This document shows positions 25,909 to 34,448 of a DNA stretch of 64,000 nucleotides, piece after piece. The position numbers and the translations under genes were made by a program. Under the pieces are notes generated by a model. The model did no database searches, was not told the DNA's origin, and worked only from the letters and a program-made list of their open reading frames with translations. Origin of the DNA: CAIVAT01 sp964525995. Its GTDB lineage: Bacteria > Bacteroidota > Bacteroidia > Bacteroidales > FEN-979. Location of the stretch: NCBI GenBank assembly GCA_964525995.1, contig CAZGIM010000001.1, forward strand, positions 253,314 to 317,313, written 5' to 3'. Numbering within the stretch: the first letter of the stretch is position 1; every line of letters begins with the position of its first letter.

Positions 25909-28275
25909 TCAGAACGGATACCCGATCCCGAAATTCCAGATGATATCGCCAAGTTGCATTTTATTAAAATACCATCGGTTTCCTTCTTCGTAGGAGGGTA
26001 CCCGAATTGGAATGGCCGGATCCAAACGGATGACAAAAAAATCGAAATCCAACCTGATTCCCAGCCCGGCATCCAGCCCAATCTGATTGATGAATCCGGG
26101 AAAAGTGAATTTCCCGCCAGGAAGGTCTTCCGAATCCTCTAACAGCCATATATTCCCGGCATCCACAAACAAAGCTCCCCTGAACCAGTCGTATATCGGG
26201 AAACGATATTCCACATTGGCTTCCAGTTGAATATCGCCAATCTGGTTGAAGTTATTCTCTTCATCGTCTGTTTTGTAGGTGCCGGGTCCCAGCGAGTACA
26301 TTTTCCAACCGCGCATTCCGTTGGCGCCACCGGCAAAGAATGCTTTTTCAAAGGGTAGGAGTTTGGAATTTCCATAGGGAATGCCAATCCCTCCGTAAAA
26401 CCGATAGACCAGCGAGAACTGGTTCCCGATCATGTTGTAGTACCTGAAATCAACATCCGGCCTGACATACTGCGAATAGGGAAGTCCAAAAATATCATAT
26501 CCCCCGTCGGGACTTTTCTCAACCTTGAATAGTTCATCGATCCCGTATATCAGGTTCCCTCCGGTCTCGAAGTTTGCCCGGATGTACATGAAGTTTTTTA
26601 CTTTATTGATCTGTTGATTGGAAAAAGTGAAGGTGTATTTCAATCCCGCTACCATATGGTCAGTATATTGATTACGTAACCGGTTGTCGGGCTCATTGTT
26701 GATTATTGAATCGAAATAGGAATCCGGAAAAACCTTTACCAGAGAGACTTCAACCGGATTGAGTACGTGCTTGATCTTTTCGGTTTGCAACCATGAATAT
26801 CCAAACGTAATATTGGAGATATGCCGGTCATAATGTTGCTGGTGCTGATAATTATAACCCAATGTAATGGTGGTCTTTGGCTTAAAATATTTGGAAATCC
26901 GTTCCGGTTTTATCGGAATCAAAAACTGTGGGAATGTTAGTCCGGCGCTGGCCCCTAATTCGATCACGTTAAAAAATGAGCCGGCCGACATCCCGTCGGA
27001 AGCCTGCATCTGGAGTGAACCGTTCAGGTTGAGGCGGAACAGTTGCGCACCATTGAAAATATTACGGTTTTGGTACCCCACGCTTCCCTGTACCCCGAAG
27101 GCGCCTCCTGAGTTGGTTCCGTCAAGTGTGGTGGTAAAGGATTGTACGGGTGTGGGTGACAATTCGAGATGGCAGTCGATTTTATCTTTCTTTTTCGACT
27201 GTTCTTGTTCAGGAGCATCCCTGAAGGTTATGTTGATGTACTTGAAAACCTGCAAACCCGATAATTGTGAATAAGTTTGATTGACGTCCAGGAGGTTATA
27301 ATGAGAGCCGGGGGTAACAAAAACCGATTGGGCAATGGTTCGGGGTTTGACTCTGAAATTCCCGTTATAGAGAAAGTAATAGGTGTTGGGTGGTTGATTT
27401 TTCAGAGGATTGTCGTAAGTTCTCATCAGGGTATCGTAGGATCCTGTGTGCGTTGCCAGGTGGTCGAATTCAGGATAGATGTATATTTTATTGATATAGT
27501 ATCGTTTGTGCGGGATTTGTTGAATCAGGGTAAAATCATCAAAGGAGGGTACAACCGGATTGGTTATTTCAAGGTTGATTGTTAGGCGGTGACGGTTGAG
27601 GTTTGAATCAATTCTGAAGAATATATAGCTGTTATTGAACCGGTAAAATCCCTGGTTCAACAGTAACGTAGTTATACGGGTGCGTTCATTGTCAAGAAGA
27701 TACGCATTGTAGTTGGCTCCTTTTTTCAGGAGTGAACGTGCCGTGTCGCGAAATACGAATGAGGCGACCTGCGAATCGGCAATGGAATAAAAGATATCAT
27801 AGATGGTGTAGGGCCTTGATGCCTGGATTTGGTAAATAACCGTCGCTTTTTTCTTTTTTAAGATGACCGAATCCTTCACAGATGCCTGGAAATAACCTAT
27901 GTTGGCTAAGTAGAGCCCCATCTGTTTTGAGGTCATCGAAACCAGGCTGGTATCGAGGATAACCGGTGCAGCGCCGACTTTTGTACGGATCCATTTCTTG
28001 AATTTCGTATCCTTTCCTTTACTGCCAAGATTGTAGAAGGCAATATTAGTTCGGAAAAGTCCGAAAAGCTTTTTATTCGGGTGTTGCTGAAAGTATGCCT
28101 CCAGATCGTCGGATGGAATTTTTTCACCTTTGACCTGGATCTTGTTTTTAATCAGCAGGTACTCCTGCGACTCCAGGTTCTTTGTCACATCGCAACCGGT
28201 CAATGCCGTCATCATTGATGCTAACAACATCAAAACCCAACCCATATGGAGTGTCGCAACCGGCCGGAGCTTCAT
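25909..28275 (-). CDS. TamL-type BamA/TamA family outer-membrane lipoprotein
   Basis: The 788-residue protein begins MKLRPVATLHMGW and has a lipobox (LTGC) near residue 28, followed by POTRA-like segments (about residues 40-370) and a 16-strand Omp85 barrel at the C-terminus. Barrel marks are GGANGMRGW (the Omp85 lid-lock loop region), RFPIYDWFRGALFVDAGNIW and a final aromatic strand GIGYPF. In Bacteroidota, TamL is the lipidated TamA-like partner of TamB. No tamB is seen beside it. An in-frame ATG at 28326 was not chosen because it would bury the signal sequence. Confidence 0.87.
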   Translation of the reverse strand: MKLRPVATLHMGWVLMLLASMMTALTGCDVTKNLESQEYLLIKNKIQVKGEKIPSDDLEAYFQQHPNKKLFGLFRTNIAFYNLGSKGKDTKFKKWIRTKVGAAPVILDTSLVSMTSKQMGLYLANIGYFQASVKDSVILKKKKATVIYQIQASRPYTIYDIFYSIADSQVASFVFRDTARSLLKKGANYNAYLLDNERTRITTLLLNQGFYRFNNSYIFFRIDSNLNRHRLTINLEITNPVVPSFDDFTLIQQIPHKRYYINKIYIYPEFDHLATHTGSYDTLMRTYDNPLKNQPPNTYYFLYNGNFRVKPRTIAQSVFVTPGSHYNLLDVNQTYSQLSGLQVFKYINITFRDAPEQEQSKKKDKIDCHLELSPTPVQSFTTTLDGTNSGGAFGVQGSVGYQNRNIFNGAQLFRLNLNGSLQMQASDGMSAGSFFNVIELGASAGLTFPQFLIPIKPERISKYFKPKTTITLGYNYQHQQHYDRHISNITFGYSWLQTEKIKHVLNPVEVSLVKVFPDSYFDSIINNEPDNRLRNQYTDHMVAGLKYTFTFSNQQINKVKNFMYIRANFETGGNLIYGIDELFKVEKSPDGGYDIFGLPYSQYVRPDVDFRYYNMIGNQFSLVYRFYGGIGIPYGNSKLLPFEKAFFAGGANGMRGWKMYSLGPGTYKTDDEENNFNQIGDIQLEANVEYRFPIYDWFRGALFVDAGNIWLLEDSEDLPGGKFTFPGFINQIGLDAGLGIRLDFDFFVIRLDPAIPIRVPSYEEGNRWYFNKMQLGDIIWNFGIGYPF

Positions 28276-28413
28276 CCTGTCAAACCGTATTAAAATAGTT
28301 TCGATCCTTATAACATTTGGATGCAAAAACTAAAACCGAAAGCAAAAATAACGAGTTATACGGGATTACCCGTTCCCTGCCACAAAATGTTTGAGAATTG
28401 TCGGCGCTGAAAT

Positions 28414-28455
28414 AAAAAAATCGCTTACCTGCAACGGATGTAAGCGATTTTTTTT
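28414..28455. terminator. bidirectional terminator, the former tRNA-Val terminator
   Basis: AAAAAATCGCTTAC (28415-28428) pairs with GTAAGCGATTTTTT (28440-28453) around an 11-base loop, with T runs on both strands. It directly follows the displaced 3' fragment of tRNA-Val on the minus strand, so it was probably that tRNA's terminator before integration. Confidence 0.75.
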
Positions 28456-28456
28456 C

Positions 28457-28503
28457 GGTGGGAGCAACAGGATTCGAACCTGTGACCCCCTGCTTGTAAG
28501 GCA
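28457..28503 (-). repeat. left attachment site: displaced 3' fragment of tRNA-Val
   Basis: These 47 bases are identical to 40193-40239 and cover the anticodon loop, variable region, T arm and acceptor 3' strand of tRNA-Val. The 5' half of a tRNA is absent beyond 28503, so this is not a functional gene. The base before the repeat is C, so the encoded 3' end would read ACCG, unlike the CCA at 40192-40194. Confidence 0.92.
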
Positions 28504-28636
28504 TAATCTGTATTGATTATTATGTTAAATTGGCTTTAAGCACGTTTTTAGTATATTCTGCAAAATAAATCAAAATAAGTCAGTTACGACAACTTCATTT
28601 AAATTAATGTTAAATTTATTTGAATAAATTTTAATA

Positions 28637-28665
28637 AAATGTTTGTATAGTTGTTTGTATAGTTG
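28637..28665 (+). repeat. candidate arm-type integrase sites and 12-bp tandem repeat
   Basis: TTTGTATAGTTG occurs twice in perfect tandem (28642-28653 and 28654-28665). The overlapping 13-mer AAATGTTTGTATA (28637-28649) recurs exactly at the other end of the element (40134-40146). Such shared end sequences are expected for arm-type binding sites of the integrase. The tandem repeat also lies inside the integrase promoter, so it could be a repressor site. Confidence 0.55.
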
Positions 28666-28673
28666 TATATTTA
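28643..28673 (+). promoter_or_regulatory. integrase promoter
   Basis: TTG (28643-28645), 20 bases, then TATATTTA (28666-28673), with one mismatch to TAnnTTTG. The spacer is formed by the 12-bp tandem repeat, so Int or a repressor bound there would block transcription. Confidence 0.5.
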
Positions 28674-28691
28674 CAAGCAAATTCAGCAGCC

Positions 28692-30128
28692 ATGAAGCCA
28701 AAACCCATTCACGCCGTTACCGCTTCGATCGTTCTGGATACCCGGATTACCCGCAAAGGGGGGTATTATCCTGTGAAGCTTCGGCTAATACATGATCGTA
28801 CGGCCATGTACTATAAAATATTGTACAACCCGGAGAGGTCCGGCGCAACACTGACAGAAACCCAGCAGTATTGGTTACAGAAGCAGAATTTAGGTATCAG
28901 TATGACCCCGTTGGAGTTTGCCGATACATTTAACCAATACACCCCGGAGGAAATTCAGCAGAATAAGGACAAAGACAAAAAGGGGGAGGTCAAACCCAAA
29001 AAGACAAATGAAAAGGAACCTTACCGGACAATGTTTCTGTATCTAACCGGAATTGTATCTGACGCACAGGAAGTGATTGCAGGATTGTCCCATTTCACGT
29101 TTGAAGCCTTTAAGGAGGCGTTTTTTGAACAACCCAAAGATAATACCGACATAGTGGCAGCCATTAAAACCAAGGCCACCAGGTTAAAGAATGAAGGGAA
29201 GATAGCAACCGCCGATATATACCAAAACACACTAAATGCCTTGCAAGAATACACCCACCAACCAAAACTGAATTTTAATAAGGTAACACCGGATTTCCTT
29301 CGGCAATTCGAAAAAGGACTTTACGCCCGAACTGTTGGCGGCAGGGCCAGAACCAAAAAACCCAAGGTGGAACGGAATATCAGCAGAACGACCGTATCAA
29401 TGTATATGAGATGCCTTCGCAGTGTCTTTAACGAATCGGCCCCGGAGGGTACGCCCTATCCGTTTCATACGAAAAAAGATAAAGAAAAAGACAGAAAATA
29501 TATAATCCCGCAATGGACGGGTAACAAACGGGCGTTGACACAGGAGCAAGTATCACGGATTGCATGGTACACTTGTGATCCGGGCAGCCTGATTCACCAG
29601 AGCAGAGATTATTGGTTGTTCAGTTACTTGTGTAATGGAATGAATTTCAAAGACCTTGCCAATCTTCGGTACAGTAATATAAAAGGTGAGGAACTGGTTT
29701 TTGAACGGGCAAAGACTACTATTAATGGGAAGGTCACGCAAGTAAGGGTAATAATAACCCGACAGATAGGACGTATTATTGACCAGTGGGGCCAGAAGCC
29801 GGGAACGCCCGATAAATTCATTTTTCCGATTCTGACCCCGGATATGACACCAGAGAAGCAACATGCAACAATAAAGCAACTCGTAAAGACCACAAACAAG
29901 TATATCAGGAAGATATGTTCAGACTTAGAAATCCCAGATGCTACAACATACACAGCAAGGCATTCGTTCGCGACGGTCCTGAAACGGTCGGGTGCATCGC
30001 TTGAGTTTATCAGTGAATCACTGGGTCATAATGACCCCGTCACGACGAAAAATTATCTGGCGGATTTTGAAATTGAAGAGAAAAGAAAATGGGCAGAGAA
30101 GTTACTGCCCGATATTAATAATCAATAG
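28692..30128 (+). CDS. int: tyrosine recombinase / site-specific integrase
   Basis: The 478-residue integrase should insert and excise the element at tRNA-Val. It has an N-terminal arm-binding region, a core-binding SAM-like domain (about 150-260) and a C-terminal catalytic domain. Visible catalytic residues are Arg423 (TARHSFA), His446 (LGH) and the nucleophile Tyr455 (TTKNYLADF). The position of the usual first catalytic Arg holds Asn315 in CNGMNFKDL; the Bacteroides IntDOT enzyme is also known to lack that Arg. It lies next to the left attachment site and reads into the element. A small gene follows after 22 bases. Confidence 0.93.
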   Translation: MKPKPIHAVTASIVLDTRITRKGGYYPVKLRLIHDRTAMYYKILYNPERSGATLTETQQYWLQKQNLGISMTPLEFADTFNQYTPEEIQQNKDKDKKGEVKPKKTNEKEPYRTMFLYLTGIVSDAQEVIAGLSHFTFEAFKEAFFEQPKDNTDIVAAIKTKATRLKNEGKIATADIYQNTLNALQEYTHQPKLNFNKVTPDFLRQFEKGLYARTVGGRARTKKPKVERNISRTTVSMYMRCLRSVFNESAPEGTPYPFHTKKDKEKDRKYIIPQWTGNKRALTQEQVSRIAWYTCDPGSLIHQSRDYWLFSYLCNGMNFKDLANLRYSNIKGEELVFERAKTTINGKVTQVRVIITRQIGRIIDQWGQKPGTPDKFIFPILTPDMTPEKQHATIKQLVKTTNKYIRKICSDLEIPDATTYTARHSFATVLKRSGASLEFISESLGHNDPVTTKNYLADFEIEEKRKWAEKLLPDINNQ

Positions 30129-30150
30129 TTTAACATTTAATTCTTATATT

Positions 30151-30363
30151 ATGGAAAAAGCAGAAACAATTATCAACCAGATTTCAACTATTGACCTACC
30201 TGAAATCCGTAAAAGTTTACGGGGAATGATGGATGCACACTTCCTTCAATATGGAGGTGAGGATTCCGACTCTGCATACAGCGCATTCCTTTCAATGGAT
30301 GCATTGCTGGAAAGTTTGATAGAATACAATCAACAAAAGAAAGAACTGGCGACCCCAGCGTAA
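30151..30363 (+). CDS. small hypothetical protein downstream of the integrase
   Basis: The frame encodes 70 residues (MEKAETIINQISTIDLPEIR at the start), mostly amphipathic helix, acidic, with no recognised family. It begins 22 bases after the integrase stop and is followed by a terminator hairpin, so it is probably cotranscribed with the integrase. The composition looks like a real protein, but no function can be given. Confidence 0.55.
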   Translation: MEKAETIINQISTIDLPEIRKSLRGMMDAHFLQYGGEDSDSAYSAFLSMDALLESLIEYNQQKKELATPA

Positions 30364-30382
30364 AACTTAAAACTGAATAAAA

Positions 30383-30432
30383 TAGCTCGGGTTTCTGTTA
30401 CAAACGGCAGCAAGCCCGGGCTACTTCTTTAA
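30383..30432. terminator. terminator between convergent genes
   Basis: AGCTCGGGTTT pairs with AAGCCCGGGCT (11 bp with two G-U pairs), then TACTTCTTT. It separates the integrase unit from the gene at 30442, which converges on it. Confidence 0.6.
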
Positions 30433-30441
30433 TGGTGAGTA

Positions 30442-30969
30442 TCATTTCTGAGGGATACCGTCAAACCAGTCCCAATGTCTTGTCTTTGGGTCCCTTTTGT
30501 AATATCCGACCTGTTTTTTGTCTCGGTTAAACACATTCCAAATATCCTCCCGGACGGGATCTCTTTCCTTGTATCCACTATCCGGAAAATATACTCTTGT
30601 CGGCTCAGGCTGAGGCTTAGTGGCCGGCGGTGGTGGTGCCGACTGTCTTTTCTTCTCTGATATTTTTCCGACCAAATCCGATATTGTAACGCCGTTATCT
30701 GTTTTTACCGGCGTTAATTTGTCCGTAAATGTAAGGTCTTTAAAGTCCAATGGATTCCTTTTATATTCGTCGATTGAAACCGACCCGACAAACCTATTCA
30801 TCGGAGAATAGAAATTTAACTGATCATGGTCTCTTTCACAGTAACCAATATAAACATCATCGCGGTAAATCTTCACACGGTCGTTTAACCGATCCTCTTT
30901 AAAGGTTATTGTTTGTGCCGACAGGCTTATGCCAATCAACATAATCAACAAAATGACAATGACTTTCAT
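30442..30969 (-). CDS. secreted hypothetical protein of the element
   Basis: The 175-residue protein has a clear signal peptide (MKVIVILLIMLIGISLSAQ). Residues 20-85 look beta-rich, a linker of Pro and Lys follows (about 108-122, APPPPATKPQPEP), and the C-terminal 50 residues hold a second short domain with DIWNVFNRDKKQVGYYKRD and WDWFDGIP. The two parts share a DxV.YxxD/KxxVGY motif, suggesting an internal repeat. A TATATTTG box lies 13 bases upstream of the ATG but without a matching TTG. No family was recognised. Export from a cell carrying a mobile element suggests a surface or toxin-like role, which is a guess. Confidence 0.6.
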   Translation of the reverse strand: MKVIVILLIMLIGISLSAQTITFKEDRLNDRVKIYRDDVYIGYCERDHDQLNFYSPMNRFVGSVSIDEYKRNPLDFKDLTFTDKLTPVKTDNGVTISDLVGKISEKKRQSAPPPPATKPQPEPTRVYFPDSGYKERDPVREDIWNVFNRDKKQVGYYKRDPKTRHWDWFDGIPQK

Positions 30970-31366
30970 GGCGCTTTTTTGCCAAATATAATCAAAATAA
31001 TTTCATTTGTTGGTGTGACATGGTTTCTTTCACCGGTTCCAGCGCTACCGGTTTGTCCGGTTCAGAATCGGAATAACCAATGAATTCCCTGGTGTGGAAT
31101 GTTTCTATTTTGAATATTATAAATAAGGAGTACATGGTTAAGAATAGTTTTTAATCCTGACTTGACCTCTTCTTTTGGGGCTCCTTGAGGGTTCGGGAGG
31201 GGTTCGGAAGGGGTTAAATGTGAAGTGTTTATATTACAGGTTGTTAGCTCAGACAAGGAGATGAAATAAGATTGAAATTTGGTTTTTCTCACCCCCTGGG
31301 TTCGCCTGGAAACGATTTTCGGTTTTCAAGTGCCGGTCTCAATATACCTATTAAATTACTCCCTCT
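30970..31366. other. 397-base stretch with at most one very small gene
   Basis: No confident gene is seen. A 47-codon frame on the minus strand (30992-31135) is listed separately. At 31185-31218 the repeated motif GGGTTCGG/GGGGTT occurs three times, resembling the C-rich dispersed repeats common between Bacteroidota genes. Confidence 0.4.
30992..31135 (-). CDS. possible 47-residue protein of the element
   Basis: A minus-strand ATG frame begins MYSLFIIFKIETFHTREFIG, continues with GYSDSEPDKPVALEPVKE and ends MKLF. The C-terminal part, with alternating acidic and proline residues, looks more protein-like than the overlapping 76-codon frame at 31062-31292. A stop lies just upstream of the ATG. 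It could also be the tail of a larger decayed gene. Confidence 0.3.
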   Translation of the reverse strand: MYSLFIIFKIETFHTREFIGYSDSEPDKPVALEPVKETMSHQQMKLF

Positions 31367-32062
31367 TTACGCAACGGTTTTTGAGGAATTTAGGATATTC
31401 AGTATATTTTGGAAAAGCGATGAGGGGATATAATCATCAAATGTAGCTTCTTTGGGCGTTTTCGGGGCGGCCAGTAGTGCAGCCTCATCCGCTTTGTATT
31501 TCTGATTATATCCGAGAATTATATCCATCAACCCCTGTTCGCCCCCAATGCCTGATATGAGTGAATTTATTCCCTTTTCTGCACTGCTGAGAATATCAAA
31601 TGTCTTAGATTTCCCTTCTTCAAGTCCCATCAACTGAAGTGCATCCCGGCGGCGCTGCGTTTCGTTCTCGTACCCGGCAGACACACTTCCAAGGTACTGC
31701 GCCAGCCGGTTTTTATTGGCCAGGATCGCTGCATCGTTCTCCCTTCCTATCTGGCGCTTGGCCGCGTTGCCCTGGCTGTACATCTTCGAGAGTGCGTCAA
31801 CCAATCCTCCTCCTGAAATGTAATCCTTCGCCTGGTTCAGTGTCATGGGAATCGACGAATCAATCTCAGAGAGTTGTTCCTGGTATCCGGGCAGTCCGGT
31901 ATTAACATTTTCACGGAGTATGGCCTCACCACGGCGGACACTCTCCGGGACTCTGGTGTTGCTTACCATCTCCGATAGCTTCGACTGCGTTTCGTCATGC
32001 GAAGCCGAAGAGAGCGCGCCGCCAACGATGGATGAAACCAATCCTAATAATGAGCCGATCAT
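31367..32062 (-). CDS. glycine-rich N-terminus, helical protein; possible virion or DNA-pilot-like protein
   Basis: The 231-residue protein opens with a small-residue hydrophobic helix (MIGSLLGLVSSIVGGALSSA), followed by polar helices rich in Gln, Asn, Ala and Glu (about 80-190) with many charged residues. This layout, a glycine-zipper-like N-terminus and then a long helical body, resembles DNA pilot (H/VP2-like) proteins of small phages, but no sequence motif proves that. The start at 32062 is supported by a promoter 18 bases upstream; an ATG at 32110 overlaps that promoter. It is a single-gene unit. Confidence 0.6.
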   Translation of the reverse strand: MIGSLLGLVSSIVGGALSSASHDETQSKLSEMVSNTRVPESVRRGEAILRENVNTGLPGYQEQLSEIDSSIPMTLNQAKDYISGGGLVDALSKMYSQGNAAKRQIGRENDAAILANKNRLAQYLGSVSAGYENETQRRRDALQLMGLEEGKSKTFDILSSAEKGINSLISGIGGEQGLMDIILGYNQKYKADEAALLAAPKTPKEATFDDYIPSSLFQNILNILNSSKTVA

Positions 32063-32079
32063 AGTGTTTGATTTTATTA

Positions 32080-32110
32080 CAAAGATATACCATGAAGCGG
32101 GCGTTTTCAA
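32080..32110 (-). promoter_or_regulatory. promoter of the glycine-rich helical protein gene
   Basis: On the minus strand TTG (32108-32110), 20 bases, then TATCTTTG (32080-32087), which ends 17 bases before the ATG at 32062. Confidence 0.7.
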
Positions 32111-32213
32111 TATTGAAACCCTTGGAATATCTGAATATTGTTAATTTCTAACTGACCATATTACCGGTAAATCGCAATTTGATGTATTTTCGTAAATAAA
32201 CGAGGAGGTAAAC

Positions 32214-32369
32214 ATGGATCAGTCAGATGAGAGTTTTTCAGAAGAATTGAAGAAGGCACGGCAAACGAGGATGGAAAACTTAAAGCAATTAGTGAGGATA
32301 TTGAAAGCAAGGCGGAAAGCAATAGAAAAGCTGAACTTAATAAGGCAGTCGGAAGAGCAGACGAAATAG
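32214..32369 (+). CDS. possible 51-residue basic helical protein
   Basis: The frame starts with ATG at 32214 preceded by GAGGAGG eight bases away, an unusually strong Shine-Dalgarno sequence for Bacteroidota. It encodes a charged helix (MDQSDESFSEELKKARQTRM, then KQLVRILKARRKAIEKL) ending at TAG. The same frame continues after the TAG and ends NVSNVSKKG, close to the tail KVSNVSR of the ParB-like fragment at 34449. It may therefore be the remains of a longer gene interrupted by a stop. No function is assigned. Confidence 0.4.
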   Translation: MDQSDESFSEELKKARQTRMENLKQLVRILKARRKAIEKLNLIRQSEEQTK

Positions 32370-32421
32370 GAAGGATTACCGTCGAAGTTAATACTTGATA
32401 ACCAGCCAGAAGTGTTTTTGA

Positions 32422-33051
32422 ATGTTAGCAATGTTAGCAAAAAAGGGTGAGACAGTTGGATTTAGTCGGCTTCGTGAGGAACGCAAAGAAAAGATTTTCC
32501 AAATGTACCTGGCATGTCATACACAGCAGGAAATAGCTGAGGCGGTGGGATTGCCACAACAAACCGTAGCTGATTCTTTACCGAAATTAACAGACTTGGA
32601 GAAATCGGTAAAGATTTTTTCCTCTTTTTCCGATCCTGACTTTGAAGTTCCGATTTACAACGTCTGGACGTTTGCGAAAAAGACCAATGAGGTAAGTCAT
32701 TACGGCAATTCGGAGGTTAGAATTGTTGAAAACCTGCTTTACCTATACACCGATCCTTTTGATATAGTTTTTGATCCGTTTGGTGGCGGTGGATCAACCA
32801 TAGATGTTTGTAAAAAACGAATAAGGAGATACTATGTTTCTGACAGGAAACCAATAGTTGAGCGTGAATCTGAAATAAGAAAACTTGATATAAACTACAA
32901 CCTTCCGGATTTTAATAATCGTTGGAAGGATGTCAGATTGGCATATCTCGATCCTCCATATTGGAAACAGGCAGAAAATCAGTATTCTAACGACTCTGAT
33001 GATCTTGCAAATATGAGTTTGGATGAATTTAACCGGTCCTCTTCTGTCTGA
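32422..33051 (+). pseudogene. truncated DNA adenine/cytosine-N4 methyltransferase
   Basis: The 209-codon frame has an HTH-like N-terminus (QEIAEAVGLPQQTVADSL) and then methyltransferase motif I, DPFGGGGST at 118-126, and motif IV, DPPY at 177-180, with the AdoMet site ahead of the catalytic motif. The protein then stops after DEFNRSSSV, where relatives continue for many residues, so the C-terminal part is lost. The minus-strand secreted gene at 33057-33620 begins just after the break. It is probably inactive. It may once have followed a ParB-like gene whose fragment is at 34449. Confidence 0.7.
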
Positions 33052-33056
33052 AATTA

Positions 33057-33620
33057 TTACTGTGGAAGTGGATAAATTTTTTCCCAAGTTTCAATTACCT
33101 TTTGGTCCCATATCATGCCAAGAGTATTGAGCGTAAGCCCATCACCTGAATGACATTGGTTTTCATACGACAATGAGAACCTATTGTTAACAATTGTGAA
33201 TGAAATCGGAAATACACAGTCACATTTAAATGGGAGAGATGAAAATGAAAATCTGCCAGGAATTGCACTTTTTTCAAACATGCACATTACACCAAGTTCT
33301 ACCCTTACTTCACCGCCCACTATTGAATATACGTTATACTGGTCCCCAAGTTTAACAATCACGGTCTCTACCTCTGAATTCAAGGGATTACCATATTCTT
33401 TATCTGGATTTGGCCATTTAAATTTGCTTATGGTGATGGACTTTCTCAACCATATGCCCTCAAGTGCATCGAGTTGGCTATTATGTGAACTAAAGTAGTC
33501 AACTACACTCTGCTCAGAAGCTCCTTTGTAGAAAAATTGACATTGGGGAACTAATGGCATCAAAAAAAGCAGAATGCCAAACCAAATAAAAATTAAGCGT
33601 GTTTTACTAATTGCATACAT
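33057..33620 (-). CDS. secreted hypothetical protein, partner of the HNH nuclease gene
   Basis: This 187-residue protein has a signal peptide (about residues 1-28, LIFIWFGILLFLMPLVPQC); the Cys there could be a weak lipobox. The body looks beta-rich with LEGIWLRKSITISKF and VETVIVKLGDQYNVYSIVGGEV, reminiscent of lipocalin-like folds, and has four more Cys. It begins only nine bases after the HNH nuclease stop, so the two are almost certainly cotranscribed. An immunity protein or co-secreted factor is an inference from that pairing. No family was recognised. Confidence 0.6.
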   Translation of the reverse strand: MYAISKTRLIFIWFGILLFLMPLVPQCQFFYKGASEQSVVDYFSSHNSQLDALEGIWLRKSITISKFKWPNPDKEYGNPLNSEVETVIVKLGDQYNVYSIVGGEVRVELGVMCMFEKSAIPGRFSFSSLPFKCDCVFPISFTIVNNRFSLSYENQCHSGDGLTLNTLGMIWDQKVIETWEKIYPLPQ

Positions 33621-33629
33621 TGTTTTGGT

Positions 33630-34145
33630 TTATTTCTTGCGTATATATGTCTTTGTCCCTTTTGAGTTGATATAATATTTTCCTCCACGAGGCCCGGTCA
33701 TTACTGGCCTTGATGAGTTAAAATTATAAGTAGGAGTTGAATAAAAGTGTGTGCTTTTGTAAGTCTTACTTTTTCTACCATACTGTGGAATGGGGCTACG
33801 ACTATAGGTTGATACAGATCGCTCCTTTGCGGTTTTTATCTTATGTTCACGGGTGGAAAGCAGCTGCATGTTTGATGGTTCATCCTTGCCGCCTTGAGAC
33901 AGTGGTATAATATGGTCAATCTGGTATCCCCGAGGTACTTTGTCGTATCCCTTGCTGCGTAAAAATTCTTTTTTTGCAGAAGAACTCCGCTCAACTTTTG
34001 GGTACCCTGTAGTTTTGTAATTCTCCCCAACAATGTATTTTGTTTGGCCGACGCTATAGGTTTGCTTCTCCTGCCCTTGAATTAAATGCGATTGGCCTAC
34101 AACAACATATAAAAGCAAAAAGAAAATTAGCTTTCTCATGGTCAA
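33630..34145 (-). CDS. secreted HNH endonuclease with a C-terminal basic GPRGGKYYI motif
   Basis: The 171-residue protein has an N-terminal signal peptide (to about residue 24). The HNH core is intact: GYQIDHIIPLSQGG with Asp77-His78, Asn92 in SNMQLL and His101. The basic C-terminus has TGPRGGKYYINSKG near 151-164, a motif of the PBCV-specific basic adaptor type found in viral and secreted proteins. An exported HNH nuclease points to DNA degradation outside the cytoplasm, nutrient scavenging or antagonism. It shares an operon with the secreted gene at 33057. A second ATG two codons in is also possible. Confidence 0.75.
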   Translation of the reverse strand: MTMRKLIFFLLLYVVVGQSHLIQGQEKQTYSVGQTKYIVGENYKTTGYPKVERSSSAKKEFLRSKGYDKVPRGYQIDHIIPLSQGGKDEPSNMQLLSTREHKIKTAKERSVSTYSRSPIPQYGRKSKTYKSTHFYSTPTYNFNSSRPVMTGPRGGKYYINSKGTKTYIRKK

Positions 34146-34448
34146 CCGATTTATTTTTGGGCGTTATTAGGTTCACAAAAAAAATGCAGCGCGAGCATAT
34201 TACCTACTGCTGTTAGGGTTCGATCAAGAACCCATGCCGCAAATAAAACAACTCTAAAACTGTTGCTGGGGGCGCTTCTTACTATCCTGCGGCGGTATTA
34301 GAATTTGGTCGATTTAAACAGCAGAATTCAGCTAAATGCTAAATCATATTAAGTTTTGGTTATGTTTCGATAATGTAGTTTTAGTTATTCAAAGTTAAAA
34401 ATTGAATTAACGTGAAAAAATAAATTCTTAAAAATAATTATTATAGAG
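34146..34448. other. 303-base intergenic stretch with an inverted repeat
   Basis: No gene is seen. GGGTTC (34216-34221) and GAACCC (34228-34233) form a perfect 6-bp inverted repeat around GATCAA, which may be an operator or a small hairpin. The right half is very AT-rich. No clear promoter pair was found for either neighbour. Confidence 0.4.

Noticed and set aside
28457..28503. second tRNA-Val gene
   Set aside because: Only the 3' half is present; bases after 28503 do not form the 5' anticodon stem, D arm or acceptor.
31062..31292. 76-codon minus-strand frame in the element
   Set aside because: Proline-rich composition comes from a C-rich intergenic repeat, and an overlapping frame (30992-31135) looks more protein-like.
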